Notes: generated by a model not told the origin, from the sequence alone. Numbered from the stretch's first letter, positions 36,381 through 45,351 are shown. The stretch is DNA of 64,000 bases from Streptomyces sp. NBC_00091 (GCF_026343185.1 NZ_JAPEMA010000001.1:2852001-2916000), one strand, 5' to 3'. A program made the numbers and translations.

Positions 36381-37154
36381 ATGAAGACAGAGCGACCCCA
36401 GGTGAAGCAGGACCGGGCCGTGCGCACGCGTCGGGCCATCCTGGAGGCGGCGGCCGTGGTGTTCGAGGAGCACGGCTACGACACGGCCAAGCTCTCGGAC
36501 ATCGTCAACATCGCGAAGGTCACCAAGGGCGCGCTCTACTTCCACTTCGACTCGAAGGAGGGCCTGGCCCAGGCCGTCATCGACGCGCAGAACGAGTCCC
36601 AGCCGCAGATGCTCCCGCAGCAGTACAAGGTGCAGGAGTTCGTGGACATCGGCATGGTCTTCTCGCACCGGCTGCGGCACGAGGCGCTGATGCGGGCCAG
36701 CACCCGGCTCACGCTGGAGTACGGGAACCGGCAGCTCGACCGGGCCGCCCCCTACCAGGCCTGGATCGAGCTGCTCATCGACGTCCTGGCGGAGGCGCAG
36801 CGGCGCGGGGAGCTGCTGCCGAACGTGGACCCGGTGGTCCCGGCCCGGCTGATCGTGGGCGCGTACGCGGGGCTGAACAGCATGTCGCACACGCTCGGCC
36901 TGGACCTGGACGCGCAGGTGTCGGAGCTCTACACGCACGTGATGCCGAACGTGGTGGTCCCGGCCCTGGCGATCCGGCTGGACACGGCTCCCGGGCGGGG
37001 TGCGCGGGCGCTGTTCGGACCGCAGGGCACGCACGAGTGCCGGCAGGGCTGCCAGGGCGGCGTACCGCCCCGGGAGCCGGCGGCGGAGGAGGGCGCGGAG
37101 AGCGCCGCGGCGGCGGTCGCGGAGGCGGCGCGGGAGATGCCCGCTTCCGCCTAG
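36381..37154 (+). CDS. TetR-family regulator of the ScbR/ArpA (butyrolactone receptor) type
   Basis: 257 residues. N-terminal helix-turn-helix: RAVRTRRAILEAAAVVFEEH and LSDIVNIAKVTKGALYFHFD, with SKEGLAQAVIDAQ, all characteristic of the gamma-butyrolactone receptor family. The ligand domain (to ~215) is typical in length. An extra ~40-residue tail with CRQGCQGG and Ala/Glu repeats follows. GGAGAGG precedes the ATG at 36381. The next gene is SARP-like, echoing antibiotic regulatory pairs, though no biosynthetic cluster is present here. Confidence 0.85.
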   Translation: MKTERPQVKQDRAVRTRRAILEAAAVVFEEHGYDTAKLSDIVNIAKVTKGALYFHFDSKEGLAQAVIDAQNESQPQMLPQQYKVQEFVDIGMVFSHRLRHEALMRASTRLTLEYGNRQLDRAAPYQAWIELLIDVLAEAQRRGELLPNVDPVVPARLIVGAYAGLNSMSHTLGLDLDAQVSELYTHVMPNVVVPALAIRLDTAPGRGARALFGPQGTHECRQGCQGGVPPREPAAEEGAESAAAAVAEAAREMPASA

Positions 37155-37229
37155 TCCCGGCCACCCCCCTCTTCCAAAAAAGATCCTCCCGGGTATTATT
37201 TTTTCGCTCGCCTGCCCAGGGAGAACACT

Positions 37230-37937
37230 GTGGACATTGAGGTACTCGGCGCACCACGGGTCACCGAGAACGGTGTGCCCATCACGGCCCCCACACCGGA
37301 GTCCCGGCACGTCCTGGCGGTCCTCGCCGCCTGTCCCGACCGGGTCGTGCCCGTCTCCGTCCTCGCGGACGAGCTGGCCCGCCGCACCCCGCCCGAGCAC
37401 GCCCGCGCCGCCCTGCACACCGCCGTACGCCGGCTGCGCGAGCGGTTCGCCGAGGCGCTGGGCGCCGGCTCGGTACGTACTCCCGAGACCGTGCTGTCCA
37501 CGAGGCCCGGCGGGTATCTTCTCGACACCGCCGGAGGCCGCTGCGACGTGCGGGAGTTCGAGCGCGAGGCGGGCGCCGGCTACCGCGCCATGGGACGGGG
37601 CGACTTCGAGCAGGCCGCCGCGCGGCTGCGCCGGGCGCTGGACCTGTGGACCGGCCCCGCCCTGGACGGGATCGACGCCGGGACCTGGCTCGGCGGCCGG
37701 ATCGCGTGCCTCGACGCGGACCGGCTCTCGGTGCTGGGCCAGTGGGTCGAGGCGGAACTCGCGCTCGGACGCCACCGCGAGCTGCGCCTCGCGCTCGCGG
37801 GCCTGCGGGGCGCGGGAGCCGGCCGCCCCGACGGCCCCTACCTGGAGGCGCTGTGCCGCGCCGAAGCCCGCGTCGAGGCCCTGCGCACGGCCCGCCCGGC
37901 CCCCGGGCTCACCCTCACCTGCGCCGCCCGGCCCTGA
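37230..37937 (+). CDS. SARP/AfsR-like regulator (winged helix plus BTAD)
   Basis: 235 residues. The N-terminal winged-helix region (ALHTAVRRLRERFAEALGAG, then RPGGYLLDT) and the bacterial transcriptional-activation domain (CDVREFEREAGAGYRAMGRG, ARLRRALDLWTGPAL) match Streptomyces antibiotic regulatory proteins but the protein has no NB-ARC/TPR extension. GGGAG precedes the GTG at 37230. The upstream 60 bp are A/T-rich, suggesting its own promoter. Likely a pathway-specific or global activator, targets unknown. Confidence 0.8.
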   Translation: MDIEVLGAPRVTENGVPITAPTPESRHVLAVLAACPDRVVPVSVLADELARRTPPEHARAALHTAVRRLRERFAEALGAGSVRTPETVLSTRPGGYLLDTAGGRCDVREFEREAGAGYRAMGRGDFEQAAARLRRALDLWTGPALDGIDAGTWLGGRIACLDADRLSVLGQWVEAELALGRHRELRLALAGLRGAGAGRPDGPYLEALCRAEARVEALRTARPAPGLTLTCAARP

Positions 37938-37962
37938 CCCGCGCCGCCGCCGGGCATCGCGC

Positions 37963-37991
37963 TTGACCCCTCGCCGCACGGAACCTAGGTT
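37963..37991 (+). promoter_or_regulatory. Vegetative-type promoter of the GAF/PucR gene
   Basis: TTGACC (37963-37968), 17-bp spacer, TAGGTT (37986-37991). Good match to the HrdB-type consensus, giving a leader of about 42 nt. Confidence 0.65.
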
Positions 37992-38039
37992 CGGGGCGGG
38001 GTACGGGAAACAGCTGGTCGGGGTGGGGGGAGCAGCGGT

Positions 38040-39971
38040 ATGCGCGGGGACGGCGGAGGCCCGCTGGCCGTACTGGAACTGCTCGCGGCGCAGGCCCCGC
38101 AGGGGCGGTACGAGGCCCTGCTGGCCGAGGCCCGCGCCGCGGGGGCCGACGACGCCGAACTGGCCGGCCTCACCCGGGCCGTGGAACTGGCCCGCTCGGT
38201 ACGGGCCCGCGCGAGCCGCAGCAAACAGCGCGAGGCCGCCCTCACCGCGCTCGTCGACACCGCCCACGACCTCACCTCCCCGTACGACATCGACGGCCTG
38301 CTGCGCCTGATCACCCGCCGGGCCCGGCGCCTCCTCGGCTTCGACATGGCCTGGCTGTCGCTGAGCCGCCCGGACGGTTCCGCGTACGTACGCACCTCCG
38401 AGGGCGAGACCACCGCGCTCAACGTCGGCCTCGAACTGGGCACCGGCCGGGGCCTCGGCAGCATCGCGCAGGCCCGCCGCTCACCGGTGTGGACCGCCGA
38501 CTACCTCGCCGACCCCTCCATCGCGCACGCACCCGGCATCGACGCCGTCGTCGAGGCGGAGGGCCTGCACGCGATCATCGCGGTCCCGCTGCGGCGCGGG
38601 GACTCCACCCTCGGCGCGCTCTACGGATCCGACCGCGCCGTCAGGGAGTTCACCCCGGACGAGATCGGCATCATGCTCTCCCTCGCCGACCTGGCCGCCG
38701 TCGCCATCGAGAAGGCCCGGCTGCTGGAGCAGACCCGCGACGAGGTCACCGAGCTGGAGGCCTTCGGCTCGCGCACCAACACCGCCCTGACCCGGGTCCG
38801 CTACCTGTGGGAGTGCCACGCCCGGCTGGCCGGGATGGTCCTGGACGGCGCCGGGCTCGCCACCCTCGCCCGGGCCACCGCCGACGCGCTGGACGGCGTG
38901 CTCCAGGTGCGGGATCCGGGCGGGCGCCCGCTGACCGCCACCGGGGAACTGCCCGGCCTGGACGAGGACGCGGTGACCAAGGGCGCCCTCCAGGCGCTCA
39001 CCGACCGGCGCCCGGTGCGCCTGCCGGGCGAGCTGTGGCTGGCCCCCGTCCTCGCGGGAGCCGAGGACCTCGGGGTGCTGCTGCTGAGCGCCTCCGCCCC
39101 GCTCGCCGACGAGGACGTACGGCTGCTCCAGCTGGCGGCCCAGTCCGTGGCCTCCCTGATGCTGATCCAGCGGGGCACGGCCGCCGCCGAGGGGCCCGTC
39201 CACGACGAACTCCTCGCCGACCTGCTGGAGCGGCCGCACTCCGTCGACCTGCACCTGCTGGAGCGCACCCGCCGGCTCGGCATCGACCTCGACCGCCCGC
39301 ACGTGGTGGTCGTCGCCCGGCCGGAGGGCGGCGAACTGGGCAAGGCCGTGGCCTGGGCCTCCTCGTACGCCTACCGGATGGGCGGGCTCAAGGGCGTCCG
39401 CCGGGGCTGCATCGTCCTGGTCCTGCCCGGCACCGACGCCTCCGCCGCCGCGCACCGGGCCTCGGGGGAGCTGTCCCCGCTGCTCGGCCACGCCGTGTCC
39501 ACCGGAGCCGCCGGACCCACCGCCGGCCCGGGCGAGGTGGCCCGCGTCTACGCCGAGGCCGTGCGCTGCCTGGACGCGCTGACCGCGCTCGACGGGGTGG
39601 GCGGTACCGCCTCCCTGCGCGAGCTGGGCTTCCTCGGACTGCTGCTGTCCGCCGACCACGACGTGGAGTCCTTCATCGCGGCGACCATCGGCCCCGTCCT
39701 CGAGTACGACACGGACCGGCTGACGGAGCTGACCCGCACCCTGGAGGCGTACTTCGCCTCGGGAGCCAGCCCCACCCACGCCGCCGAGGCCCTGCACGTG
39801 CACCCCAACACCGTCTCCCGCCGCCTGGACCGCATCGCCGAACTCCTCGGCCCGGACTGGCAGAAGCCCGCCGGGGCGCTGGAGATCCAGATGGCCCTGC
39901 GCCTGCGCAAGGCCCGCACGGTCCTCCACGACCGCCGCACGGCCGCCGACCGGGCCTACGCCGCCGAGTAG
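38040..39971 (+). CDS. GAF-domain PucR-type transcriptional regulator
   Basis: 643 residues. A helical N-terminus, then a GAF domain (about 90-235: DIDGLLRLITRRARRLLGFD, AIIAVPLRRGDSTLGALYGS), a coiled coil, a second sensor-like region, and a C-terminal PucR helix-turn-helix (YFASGASPTHAAEALHVHPN, TVSRRLDRIAELLG). Such regulators sense small molecules and often control catabolic genes. It overlaps the convergent transposase-like gene by 16 bp. Neighbouring flavin oxidoreductase may be a target (inference). Confidence 0.88.
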   Translation: MRGDGGGPLAVLELLAAQAPQGRYEALLAEARAAGADDAELAGLTRAVELARSVRARASRSKQREAALTALVDTAHDLTSPYDIDGLLRLITRRARRLLGFDMAWLSLSRPDGSAYVRTSEGETTALNVGLELGTGRGLGSIAQARRSPVWTADYLADPSIAHAPGIDAVVEAEGLHAIIAVPLRRGDSTLGALYGSDRAVREFTPDEIGIMLSLADLAAVAIEKARLLEQTRDEVTELEAFGSRTNTALTRVRYLWECHARLAGMVLDGAGLATLARATADALDGVLQVRDPGGRPLTATGELPGLDEDAVTKGALQALTDRRPVRLPGELWLAPVLAGAEDLGVLLLSASAPLADEDVRLLQLAAQSVASLMLIQRGTAAAEGPVHDELLADLLERPHSVDLHLLERTRRLGIDLDRPHVVVVARPEGGELGKAVAWASSYAYRMGGLKGVRRGCIVLVLPGTDASAAAHRASGELSPLLGHAVSTGAAGPTAGPGEVARVYAEAVRCLDALTALDGVGGTASLRELGFLGLLLSADHDVESFIAATIGPVLEYDTDRLTELTRTLEAYFASGASPTHAAEALHVHPNTVSRRLDRIAELLGPDWQKPAGALEIQMALRLRKARTVLHDRRTAADRAYAAE

Positions 39972-41206
39972 TGCTCCGTACTGGTCAGCGCGCGGGCGGC
40001 GTGGGCGATGGAGGCCAGGGTGACGTGCCGGTGCCAGCCGGGCAGGGCGCGGCCCGCGAAGTCGCGCAGCCCGGCCTCCTGGCCGCTGTGCTCGGCGGCG
40101 AAGCCGACCCGGCGGCCCTGCTTCGTCAGCCGCAGCAGCGGGCCCACGGGCAGCCGTACGAGGTCCGTCACCCACAGCTGCGCGGGCGGGCGGCGCGGGT
40201 CCGTCCACTCGCCGACCAGCAGCAGGTGGCGACGGCGGGCCGGGGAGGGGTCGGGCATCATCACCCGCACCGCGACCGCCAGGGTGCTGCGGTGGCGGCC
40301 CCCCGCGAGCCCGGGATCCGGATCGGTCCACTCCACCGGGGTGCACAGCCCCTTCACCGACTGGAGGATGTCCCGCGCGGCGCGCGGCCCCGCGCCGTAG
40401 CCGGGCAGCGCCGGGTCGGTGACGAGCAGCGGGGTGGTGGGGCAGACCCGGGCGATGACGGGCAGCCCGGCCTCCGCGAAGCGGTTCATCGTGGACCGGG
40501 TGCCGATCCGCTGGATGTCCAGCACCACAGGGCGGGCCGGGCCGTTCCTCATCGGAGGGGCCGAGCGGCGCACGGTGGAGATGACGGCGGCCGCCGCGGA
40601 CTCCTCGTACGCGGCCGGGGTGTCGGGGGCGCCGGTGGAGTCCGGGGCGTCCGCCTCCGGCAGGTACATCCGCCACCCGACCGGAGTGACCAGCCCGGCC
40701 GAGGCGAACCAGGTCCCGAAGGCCTGCTGCCCCCGGAACATCTGCCCCTGGTGCGGGTCGAAGCGGTGGGCGACCCCCACCGAGTGCTCCCCGCCCTTGG
40801 GGATGGCCATCGGCTGCGCCACCCACGCGGTCAGCGGAGTGGTCGCCTCCAGGAATCCGGCGAGGGAGGCGCGGATCGGCTCCCAGTCCCAGGTGGAGCC
40901 GGAGATGAAGTGGTGCATGCTCTGTTCGGCGGCCCCGCCCCCGACCTGCCCCGCGATCCCGCGCATGGACTTGCGGCCGGGGAGCGCGAGCAGCCCCCGG
41001 ACGTACTGCCGGCCCTTCTCCCGCTGGTCCTTGCGGCGCAGCGAGGTGAGGACGGCGGAGCACAGGTCGTCGGCCGCCTCGACGGCCGGGTCCCGCCGGA
41101 CCAGCGTCGCCGTTCCCGTGCCCGTTCCCGTCCGCGTCCCCGTTGCCGTTCCTGCCCCCGTGCCGGTGTTGCCGCTGCTGTTGATGCTGCTCATGACCGC
41201 TTTCAC
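39956..41206 (-). CDS. IS701-type transposase-derived protein, first catalytic Asp lost
   Basis: 416 residues from the GTG at 41206 (GGGGGG 6 nt upstream). A Thr/Gly-rich N-terminus (TGTGAGTATGTRTGTG) precedes an IS701-like DDE domain: QYVRGLLALPGRKSMRGIAG, IPKGGEHSVGVAHR, and GWHRHVTLASIAHAARAL. In active IS701 enzymes the first block reads DDTxFxKKG; here it is AQPMAIPKGG, so the first acidic residue is missing, while Asp in VVLDIQRIG and Glu in AEHSGQEAGL remain. No terminal inverted repeats or target duplication are visible. A domesticated, probably catalytically dead protein is the best reading. Confidence 0.8.
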   Translation of the reverse strand: MKAVMSSINSSGNTGTGAGTATGTRTGTGTGTATLVRRDPAVEAADDLCSAVLTSLRRKDQREKGRQYVRGLLALPGRKSMRGIAGQVGGGAAEQSMHHFISGSTWDWEPIRASLAGFLEATTPLTAWVAQPMAIPKGGEHSVGVAHRFDPHQGQMFRGQQAFGTWFASAGLVTPVGWRMYLPEADAPDSTGAPDTPAAYEESAAAAVISTVRRSAPPMRNGPARPVVLDIQRIGTRSTMNRFAEAGLPVIARVCPTTPLLVTDPALPGYGAGPRAARDILQSVKGLCTPVEWTDPDPGLAGGRHRSTLAVAVRVMMPDPSPARRRHLLLVGEWTDPRRPPAQLWVTDLVRLPVGPLLRLTKQGRRVGFAAEHSGQEAGLRDFAGRALPGWHRHVTLASIAHAARALTSTEHYSAA

Positions 41207-41477
41207 GACATGCCCCCCTAGGCCTGCGTCGACTGCACCTCTACCGTCGGCCGAGCACCCCTCTTCCGGGGAGGTGCGCCGGTCACCGCACTTCGCCGGA
41301 ACGTGGTGGGGCCGCCACCACCCCCGGGTGACTTGACGGACTGCCCGGGCGGACCTGGCCGGACCACCGCGGATCCGGCACGGTCCTGTCGCGGGGCCCA
41401 TGAGCCGCGGCGCCGGGGCCTGCCCCCCGGCGCCGCGCCCGCCCCGCATCGGGGCGGTGTCGACACGGGGGAGCGCG

Positions 41478-42581
41478 GTGCAGTTCGGCATCTTCTCGAT
41501 CGGGGAGGTCGCCCCCGACCCGTCGACCGGCCGTACGCCGACCGAACACGAGCGGATCAAGGCCATGACCGCCCTCGCCCTGCGGGCGGAGGAGGCCGGC
41601 CTCGACGTCTTCGCCACCGGCGAGCACCACAGCCCGCCCTACGTGACCTCCTCGCCGCCCACCCTGCTGGCGTACCTCGCCGCACGCACCCGGCGGCTGA
41701 TCCTGTCCACCGCCACCACCCTGATCACCACCAACGACCCGGTGCGGGTCGCGGAGGAGTACGCGCTGCTCCAGCACCTGGCCGGGGGCCGCCTCGACCT
41801 GATGACGGGCCGGGGCAACACCCCGAACTGCTACCCCTGGTTCGGCCAGGACCTGCGCCAGGGCATGGCGCTCGCGCGGGAGAACTACGCCCTGCTGCAC
41901 CGCCTCTGGCGGGAGGAGGACGTCGACTGGCAGGGCCGGTTCCGGGCCCGCCTGGACGGCTTCACCTCCGTGCCCCGCCCGCTGGACGGCGTACCGCCCT
42001 TCGTGTGGCACGGCTCGGCGCGCTCGCCGGAGACCGCGGAGCGGGCCGCGTACTACGGCGACGGCTTCTTCGCGGACGGCCTCCTCGCGCCCGTCGAGCA
42101 GTGCGCCCGCCTGGTGGAGCTGTACCGGGCCCGGTACGAGGAGCACGGCCACGGCACCGCCCGGCAGGCGGTCGTGGGGCTGGGCGGGCAGCTCTTCGTA
42201 CGGGCGCGCTCGCAGGACGCGGTGCGCGGGTTCCGCCCGTACTTCGACCGGTCCCCGGCCCGCGGCGGGCGCTACTCGCTGGAGGAGTGCGCCGCCCGGA
42301 CCTCGCTGGTCGTGGGCAGCCCGGACCAGGCCGTCGAGAAGATCCTCGGCTTCCGGGAGGTCTACGGGGACCACCAGCGCCAGCTCTTCGCCGTGGACCA
42401 CGCCGGGCTGCCGCTGGAGGCGGCGCTGGAGCAGGTCGACCTCCTGGGCGAGCGGATCGTCCCGGTCCTGCGCCGCGAACTGACCGCCTCCCGGCCCACG
42501 GCCGTCCCCCCGGGCCCCCGCCACCCGGCGACGGCCGCCGGGCCGGCGCTTGACCCCGGGCGCTTGACCCCGGGCGCTTGA
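41478..42581 (+). CDS. LLM-class flavin-dependent oxidoreductase
   Basis: 367 residues. Luciferase-like monooxygenase fold: FGIFSIGEVAPD at the start, ALRAEEAGLDVFATGEHHSP, AGGRLDLMTGRGN, and GSPDQAVEKILGFREVYG. It uses reduced FMN or F420 on an unknown substrate. GTG at 41478 chosen, with GGGGGAG 5 nt upstream. The last residues (LDPGRLTPGA) and the stop are encoded inside the minisatellite 42547-42692, so the C-terminus has probably been rewritten by repeat expansion. Confidence 0.88.
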   Translation: MQFGIFSIGEVAPDPSTGRTPTEHERIKAMTALALRAEEAGLDVFATGEHHSPPYVTSSPPTLLAYLAARTRRLILSTATTLITTNDPVRVAEEYALLQHLAGGRLDLMTGRGNTPNCYPWFGQDLRQGMALARENYALLHRLWREEDVDWQGRFRARLDGFTSVPRPLDGVPPFVWHGSARSPETAERAAYYGDGFFADGLLAPVEQCARLVELYRARYEEHGHGTARQAVVGLGGQLFVRARSQDAVRGFRPYFDRSPARGGRYSLEECAARTSLVVGSPDQAVEKILGFREVYGDHQRQLFAVDHAGLPLEAALEQVDLLGERIVPVLRRELTASRPTAVPPGPRHPATAAGPALDPGRLTPGA

Positions 42582-42692
42582 CCCCGGGCGCTTGACCCCG
42601 GGCCCTGATCTCCGGCGCTTGATCCCGGGCGCTTGATCCCGGGTGGTTGACCCCGGCGCTTGATCCCCGGCCTTGATTCCGGGCCCTGATCG
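42547..42692 (+). repeat. 14-bp minisatellite across the oxidoreductase stop codon
   Basis: Units of GCGCTTGACCCCGG (four perfect copies from 42546-42600) followed by about six diverged units (CTTGATCCCGG, GTGGTTGACCCCG, CCTTGATTCCGG). Nearly every unit carries TTGA, so a TGA stop recurs through the array. It fills the gap to the DUF3151 gene. Confidence 0.85.
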
Positions 42693-42718
42693 AGGCCGCC
42701 GTCGGCCACACTGAACCC

Positions 42719-43132
42719 ATGTCGATTCACCAGAACCTGCTCGGGGGCCCCGCCCCCACCCACCTGCCCGACGAGCCCGCGCCCCGCGAGGCCCTCGCGG
42801 CCGGGACCGACCCGGCCGAGGTGGCCGCCGCCCACCCGTCCTCCTCGCTCGCCTGGGCCACCCTCGCCGACCAGGCCTTCGCCGCCGGCCGCACGGTCGA
42901 GTCGTACGCGTACGCCCGTACCGGCTACCACCGCGGCCTGGACGCGCTGCGCCGCGCCGGCTGGAAGGGCCACGGCCCGGTGCCGTGGGAGCACGAGCCG
43001 AACCGCGGCTTCCTTCGCGCCCTGAACGCCCTGGCGCGGGCCGCCGGGGCCATCGGGGAGAAGGAGGAGCACGAGCGCTGCTCGACCTTCCTGCGCGATT
43101 CCTCGCAGACCGCCGCGGACACGCTCGCATAA
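42719..43132 (+). CDS. DUF3151-family protein
   Basis: 137 residues, all-helical in pattern: TDPAEVAAAHPSSSLAWATL, ADQAFAAGRTVESYAYARTG, YHRGLDALRRAGWKGHGPVP, WEHEPNRGFLRALNALARAA. This conserved actinobacterial family is unstudied and often lies near fba. Start ATG at 42719 without an obvious ribosome site. Confidence 0.85.
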   Translation: MSIHQNLLGGPAPTHLPDEPAPREALAAGTDPAEVAAAHPSSSLAWATLADQAFAAGRTVESYAYARTGYHRGLDALRRAGWKGHGPVPWEHEPNRGFLRALNALARAAGAIGEKEEHERCSTFLRDSSQTAADTLA

Positions 43133-43261
43133 CGCTGCCGGGGTTCGCCCTAGAGGGCTTCCGGATCCCCTGCTTATGATGCGGGGCAGGGGACCGGGGC
43201 TCCACTTACCTCACCGGAAGGAGCGGACCGCTACCCGGAAGCACGTGTCGAGGAGACAGAA

Positions 43262-44110
43262 ATGTCGCACGCCCTTGATGCCTCCGGAGCCGGTTCGGAC
43301 ACCCCGAACCTCGACTTCGCCGGCACGACTCCGTACGAGGACTACGTCCAGGCGGACGTCCTCACCCACCTCCAGCACCTGCGGTCGGACGACCCCGGCG
43401 AAATGGTGTTCCTGGTGACCACGCAGGTCATGGAGCTGTGGTTCACGGTCATCGTCCACGAGTGGGAGACGGCCGCCCGCGCCCTGCGCGAGGACGAGGT
43501 CCCGGTCGCGATGGACGCGCTGAAACGATCCCTCCGCGAGCTGGAGGCCCTGAACGCCTCCTGGCGTCCGCTGGCCCAGCTCACTCCCGCGCAGTTCAAC
43601 GCGTACCGCGCCGCCCTGGGCGAGGGTTCCGGTTTCCAGTCGGCGATGTACCGCCGGATGGAGTTCCTGCTGGGTGAGAAGTCGGCATCGATGCTGGTCC
43701 CGCACCGTGGCGCCCCGCGGGTCCACGCGGAGCTGGAGAAGGCCCTCCAGGAGCCCAGCCTGTACGACGAGACCCTGCGCCTGCTGGCCCGCCGCGGCCT
43801 GCCGGTCCCGCAGGCGGTCCTGAACCGGGACCCCGCCCTGCGGTACGAGTCCTCGGCGGAGGTCGAGGCGGTCTGGACGGGCCTGTACGCCGAGCCCACC
43901 GGGGAGCACGCCGAGCTGCACCGCCTCGGGGAGGTCCTGACGGACGTCGCCGAGCTGGTCTGGCGCTGGCGCAACGACCACCTGGTCGCGACGCGCCGCG
44001 CGATGGGCGCGAAGACCGGCACGGGCGGCTCGGCAGGGGTGACCTGGCTGGAGAAGCGCGCGACGAAGAACGTCTTCCCCGAGCTCTGGACGGCCCGCAG
44101 CCATGTCTGA
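43262..44110 (+). CDS. kynA: Tryptophan 2,3-dioxygenase
   Basis: 282 residues. A heme enzyme opening the indole ring of tryptophan to N-formylkynurenine. The heme ligand His240 lies in WRNDHLVATRRAMGAKTGTG, with the substrate-side GTGGSAG loop. At the N-terminus the family's F-x-V-x-H-Q-x3-ELW reads FLVTTQVMELW, so the distal His is Thr54. It overlaps kynU by 8 bp. GAGGAGACAGAA precedes the ATG. First step of the kynurenine block. Confidence 0.95.
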   Translation: MSHALDASGAGSDTPNLDFAGTTPYEDYVQADVLTHLQHLRSDDPGEMVFLVTTQVMELWFTVIVHEWETAARALREDEVPVAMDALKRSLRELEALNASWRPLAQLTPAQFNAYRAALGEGSGFQSAMYRRMEFLLGEKSASMLVPHRGAPRVHAELEKALQEPSLYDETLRLLARRGLPVPQAVLNRDPALRYESSAEVEAVWTGLYAEPTGEHAELHRLGEVLTDVAELVWRWRNDHLVATRRAMGAKTGTGGSAGVTWLEKRATKNVFPELWTARSHV

Positions 44111-45296
44111 GCCGATACTCCAGGCCCGCGCCGCCCAGCTCGACGCGGAAGACGGGCTCGCGAAGCTCCGTGAGCGCTTCACCCTCCCCGAAGGTGTCGT
44201 CTACCTCGACGGGAACTCCCTCGGCGCGCTCGGGGCGGGCGTCCCCGACGCCGTGGCCGACGTGGTGCGCCGCCAGTGGGGCGAGCTGCTCATCCGGTCC
44301 TGGGACGAGAGCCGGTGGTGGACCGCCCCCGAGCGGATCGGCGACCGCATCGCCCCGCTCATCGGCGCCGCCCCCGGCCAGGTGACCGTCGGCGACTCCA
44401 CCAGCGTCAACCTCTTCAAGGCCCTGGTCGGCGCCGCCCGCCTGGCGGCTCCCGGCCGGACCCGCATGCTGGTCGACGCCACCACCTTCCCGACGGACGG
44501 CTACATCGCCGCCTCCGCCGCCCGGATGACGGGCCTCGAGCTCGTCCCGGTCGACCCCGCCGACGCGGCCGGGGCGTTCACCGCCGACACCGCGGTGGTG
44601 CTGCTCAACCACGTCGACTACCGCACCGGCCGGCTGCACGACCTGCCCGCCCTCACCGCGGCCGCGCACGCCGCGGGCGCGCTGATCGTCTGGGACCTGT
44701 GCCACAGCGCCGGCGCCCTGCCCGTCGGGCTCGACGCGCACGAGGTCGACCTCGCGGTCGGGTGCACGTACAAGTACCTGAACGGCGGGCCCGGTTCCCC
44801 GGCCTACATCTATGTGGCGCAGCGGCACCAGGACGCCTTCGACTCCCCGCTGCCCGGCTGGAACGGGCACGCCGAGCCCTTCGCGATGACCCCGGACTAC
44901 ACGCCCGCACAGGGCGCCGCCCGGACGCGCGTCGGGACCCCGGACATCCTGTCGATGCTGGCCCTGGAGTCGGCCCTCGACGCCTGGGAGGGCGTGGAGA
45001 TCGAGGCGGTCCGCGCCAAGTCCCTCGCGCTGACGGACTTCTTCCTCGAGTGCGTGGCGGCGTACGTCCCGCAGGGCAAGGTCGAGGCGGTCACCCCGGC
45101 CGAGCACGGGCGGCGCGGCAGCCAGGTCTCGCTGCGGACCGACAACGCCCGCGAGGTGATGGCCGAGCTGATCTCCAGGGGGGTCGTCGGGGACTTCCGC
45201 GCCCCCGATGTGCTGCGCTTCGGGTTCACCCCGCTCTACGTCGGTTTCGCCGACGCGGAGCGTGCGGCACGCACACTGGGTCACATTTTCGGGTGA
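44103..45296 (+). CDS. kynU: Kynureninase
   Basis: 397 residues. A PLP enzyme that cleaves kynurenine to anthranilate and alanine. Motifs: YLDGNSLGALGAG near the start, DSTSVNLFKALVGAA, WDLCHSAGALPVGL, and the PLP lysine in VGCTYKYLNGGPGSPAYIYV. The end RFGFTPLYVGFADAE binds the substrate carboxylate region. Start overlaps kynA by 8 bp. Together with the hydrolase at 45468, it gives tryptophan to anthranilate. Confidence 0.96.
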   Translation: MSEPILQARAAQLDAEDGLAKLRERFTLPEGVVYLDGNSLGALGAGVPDAVADVVRRQWGELLIRSWDESRWWTAPERIGDRIAPLIGAAPGQVTVGDSTSVNLFKALVGAARLAAPGRTRMLVDATTFPTDGYIAASAARMTGLELVPVDPADAAGAFTADTAVVLLNHVDYRTGRLHDLPALTAAAHAAGALIVWDLCHSAGALPVGLDAHEVDLAVGCTYKYLNGGPGSPAYIYVAQRHQDAFDSPLPGWNGHAEPFAMTPDYTPAQGAARTRVGTPDILSMLALESALDAWEGVEIEAVRAKSLALTDFFLECVAAYVPQGKVEAVTPAEHGRRGSQVSLRTDNAREVMAELISRGVVGDFRAPDVLRFGFTPLYVGFADAERAARTLGHIFG

Positions 45297-45321
45297 CGCG
45301 GTAGCGAAACGTCACACCACC

Positions 45322-45351
45322 AGGCGGGCGGGGCTACGGCTCCGCCCGCCT
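45322..45351 (+). terminator. Terminator of kynAU
   Basis: Ten-bp arms AGGCGGGCGG and CCGCCCGCCT with a loop near CTACGG, 26 nt after the kynU stop. Confidence 0.75.

Noticed and set aside
41104..41175. Hexamer-like GC repeats near 41104-41175 considered as a CRISPR or non-coding repeat
   Set aside because: They code in frame for the Thr/Gly-rich start of the transposase-like protein, and there are no spacers. No CRISPR array was seen in the window.
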